Below are positions 60,010-61,135 of a stretch of 61,135 nt of DNA, one piece after another (position 1 is the first letter of the stretch; every line of letters starts with the position of its first letter). The stretch lies in contig JAQBNT010000230.1 in assembly GCA_028288445.1 (NCBI GenBank), positions 1 to 61,135 on the forward strand, in the 5' to 3' direction. The DNA comes from Hymenobacter sp. (GTDB lineage: Bacteria > Bacteroidota > Bacteroidia > Cytophagales > Hymenobacteraceae). Both the position numbers and the translations under genes were made by a program. Under the pieces are notes generated by a model. It had not been told where the DNA came from. It saw only the letters and a list, made by a program, of their open reading frames with translations, and made no database searches.

Positions 60010-61023
60010 ATGCTTGCCCATCCCATCATCCTCGCCATCGAGTCGTCGTGCGACGATACCGGCGCGGCCGTCCTGGCCGGCGGCCAGTTGCTGAGCAACG
60101 TCGTGGCCACCCAGAAAGTCCACGAGCAGTACGGCGGCGTGGTGCCCGAGCTGGCCTCGCGCGCCCACCAGCAGCACCTGCTGCCCGTTGTCACGGCCGC
60201 CTTGCGAGAGGCCGGCATCACCAAGGCCGACCTCGATGCCGTGGCCGTCACCCAGGGGCCGGGCCTGCTCGGTTCCTTATTAGTAGGCGGCATGTTTGCC
60301 AAGACCTTAGCCCTGGCCTTGGATAAACCGCTGCTGGCCGTGAACCACATGCGCGCCCACATCCTGGCCCATTTCCTGCGCGACCCCAAGCCCGAATTTC
60401 CGTTCCTCTGCCTCACCGTGAGCGGCGGCCACACGCAGCTGGTCGTCGTGAAGTCGGCGTTGGAAATGGATGTTATCGGCCAAACCATCGACGATGCCGC
60501 TGGCGAGGCCTTCGACAAAACCGCTAAGCTCCTCGGCCTGCCGTACCCCGGCGGCCCGCACCTCGACAAGCTGGCCCGCCAGGGCAACCCGCAGCGCTTC
60601 GCCTTCCCGGTAGGGGCCATGCCGGGTTACGATTTCTCCTTCAGCGGCCTGAAAACGTCGGTGATGTACTTCCTGAAAAAGGAAGTGGCCGCCAACCCCG
60701 ATTTCGTGGCCGAAAACCTGCCCGACCTCTGTGCCAGCATTCAGCACACCATCGTGGCCACGCTGCTGCGCCAGCTCCGCCGCGCCGTTGCTGATACCGG
60801 CCTCACGCAAGTGGCCCTGGCGGGCGGCGTGGCCGCCAACTCCGGTCTGCGCACCGCCCTGGAGGCCGAAGCCGTGGCCCAAAACTGGCAGGTCTTCATC
60901 CCCGACTTCGCCTTTTGCACCGATAACGCCGCCATGGTGGCCATGACCGCGCATTTCCAGTACGAAGCCGGCGAATTTGCCGACCAGCTCACCAGCCCCA
61001 ACCCGCGCCTGAAGCTCACGTAG
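60010..61023 (+). CDS. tsaD: tRNA N6-adenosine threonylcarbamoyltransferase
   Basis: A 337-residue Kae1/TsaD protein that transfers the threonylcarbamoyl group from TC-AMP to A37 of ANN-decoding tRNAs, with TsaB and TsaE. Motifs: ILAIESSCDDTGAAVLAGGQ, YGGVVPELASRAHQQH, metal-binding His-x3-His in VNHMRAHILAHFL, LTVSGGHTQLVVV, DDAAGEAFDKTAKLLGLPYP and LAGGVAANSGLR. The canonical glutamate of HMEAH is Arg here (HMRAH); the metal-binding histidines are intact. ATG 60010 gives MLAHPIILAIESS; in-frame codons upstream to 59971 are unlikely. Confidence 0.96.
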   Translation: MLAHPIILAIESSCDDTGAAVLAGGQLLSNVVATQKVHEQYGGVVPELASRAHQQHLLPVVTAALREAGITKADLDAVAVTQGPGLLGSLLVGGMFAKTLALALDKPLLAVNHMRAHILAHFLRDPKPEFPFLCLTVSGGHTQLVVVKSALEMDVIGQTIDDAAGEAFDKTAKLLGLPYPGGPHLDKLARQGNPQRFAFPVGAMPGYDFSFSGLKTSVMYFLKKEVAANPDFVAENLPDLCASIQHTIVATLLRQLRRAVADTGLTQVALAGGVAANSGLRTALEAEAVAQNWQVFIPDFAFCTDNAAMVAMTAHFQYEAGEFADQLTSPNPRLKLT

Positions 61024-61051
61024 GCGTAGCTTCGCGCCCCGTTCGCGGCGA

Positions 61052-61112
61052 TGTAGCACCTGCTTCATCTTGTGCCCGCCAGAGCAAAGCACCGTCTAAA
61101 GCAGGTGCTACA
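61052..61112. repeat. Short palindromic repeat after tsaD
   Basis: TGTAGCACCTGCTT (61052-61065) and its exact reverse complement (61099-61112) flank 33 bases. Placed between tsaD and the next start codon, without a T-run. The GTAGCACCTGCTT motif looks like another interspersed palindrome family. Confidence 0.75.
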
Positions 61113-61125
61113 ACCCATTACCATC

Positions 61126-61135
61126 ATGGCCAAAG
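61126..61135 (+). CDS. Start of a further gene, possibly smpB (truncated)
   Basis: An ATG at 61126 begins Met-Ala-Lys at the very end of the window. In Bacteroidota tsaD is often followed by smpB (SsrA-binding protein), whose product often begins MAK; this is only a guess from context, as just three codons are visible. Confidence 0.25.

Overview
The window looks like a chromosomal segment from a GC-rich member of the Bacteroidota, most like Hymenobacter and relatives (Cytophagales). This rests on content: SusC/SusD, three proteins with C-terminal type IX secretion sorting domains, an alternative-complex-III-style cytochrome oxidase cluster with DUF420/DUF983 genes, a MoxR/DUF58/DUF4350/DUF4129 block, the ftsX-DUF3098-uppP-truB-ribF order and a tamB/tsaD pair. 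The species is inference. Promoter-like TAnnTTTG elements (the Bacteroidota -7 box) also fit.

Layout. 1-6529 (+): aerobic respiration cluster: the 3' end of oxidase subunit I, heme A synthase, heme O synthase, two subunit III proteins, subunit IV, a Sco-like protein without copper ligands, DUF420, a small CxxC membrane protein and DUF983. 6755-14697 (+): a very large orphan sensor histidine kinase, a 21-bp minisatellite and a 1285-residue outer-membrane protein. 14708-20514 (-): exonuclease, polytopic membrane protein, GH20 hexosaminidase and DUF58. 20729-27845 (-): SDR, NADAR, MoxR ATPase, an 87-residue protein, DUF4350, DUF4129, a membrane protein and SpoIIM, with an RDD protein diverging at 28015. 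28814-39607 (-): M36 metalloprotease, duplicated DUF4394 protein, SusD and SusC. 39608-40291 has no gene but carries a striking TGTTACATC palindrome. 40292-44800: SDR, a frameshifted GNAT gene, a GNAT/nitrilase fusion and a T9SS cargo protein. 44858-50986 (-): one apparent operon in which scoA and scoB are separated by three genes and preceded by two tandem paralogues with a carboxypeptidase-like regulatory domain. 51020-55137 (-): ribF, truB, uppP, DUF3098, ftsX. 55204-59823 (-) tamB diverges from tsaD (60010-61023, +); the window ends just after a further start codon.

How they work together. The first cluster builds a heme-copper oxidase: structural subunits, heme B to O to A conversion and accessory proteins. 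The MoxR block is a recurrent set thought to link an AAA+ chaperone to membrane/envelope proteins. The SusCD pair, GH20, M36 and T9SS cargo are surface polymer-degradation functions. ScoAB transfers CoA to acetoacetate. The ftsX-ribF block and tamB/tsaD are housekeeping genes for envelope and RNA.

I see no clear previously undescribed system. The strongest unusual signals are the Sco homologue without copper ligands, several palindromic interspersed repeats at gene borders (one lying over the stop codon of one gene and the probable start of the next), the 77-bp TGTTACATC palindrome, the 21-bp minisatellite, and the NADAR gene within the MoxR operon. No rRNA, tRNA, CRISPR array or intact insertion sequence was recognised.
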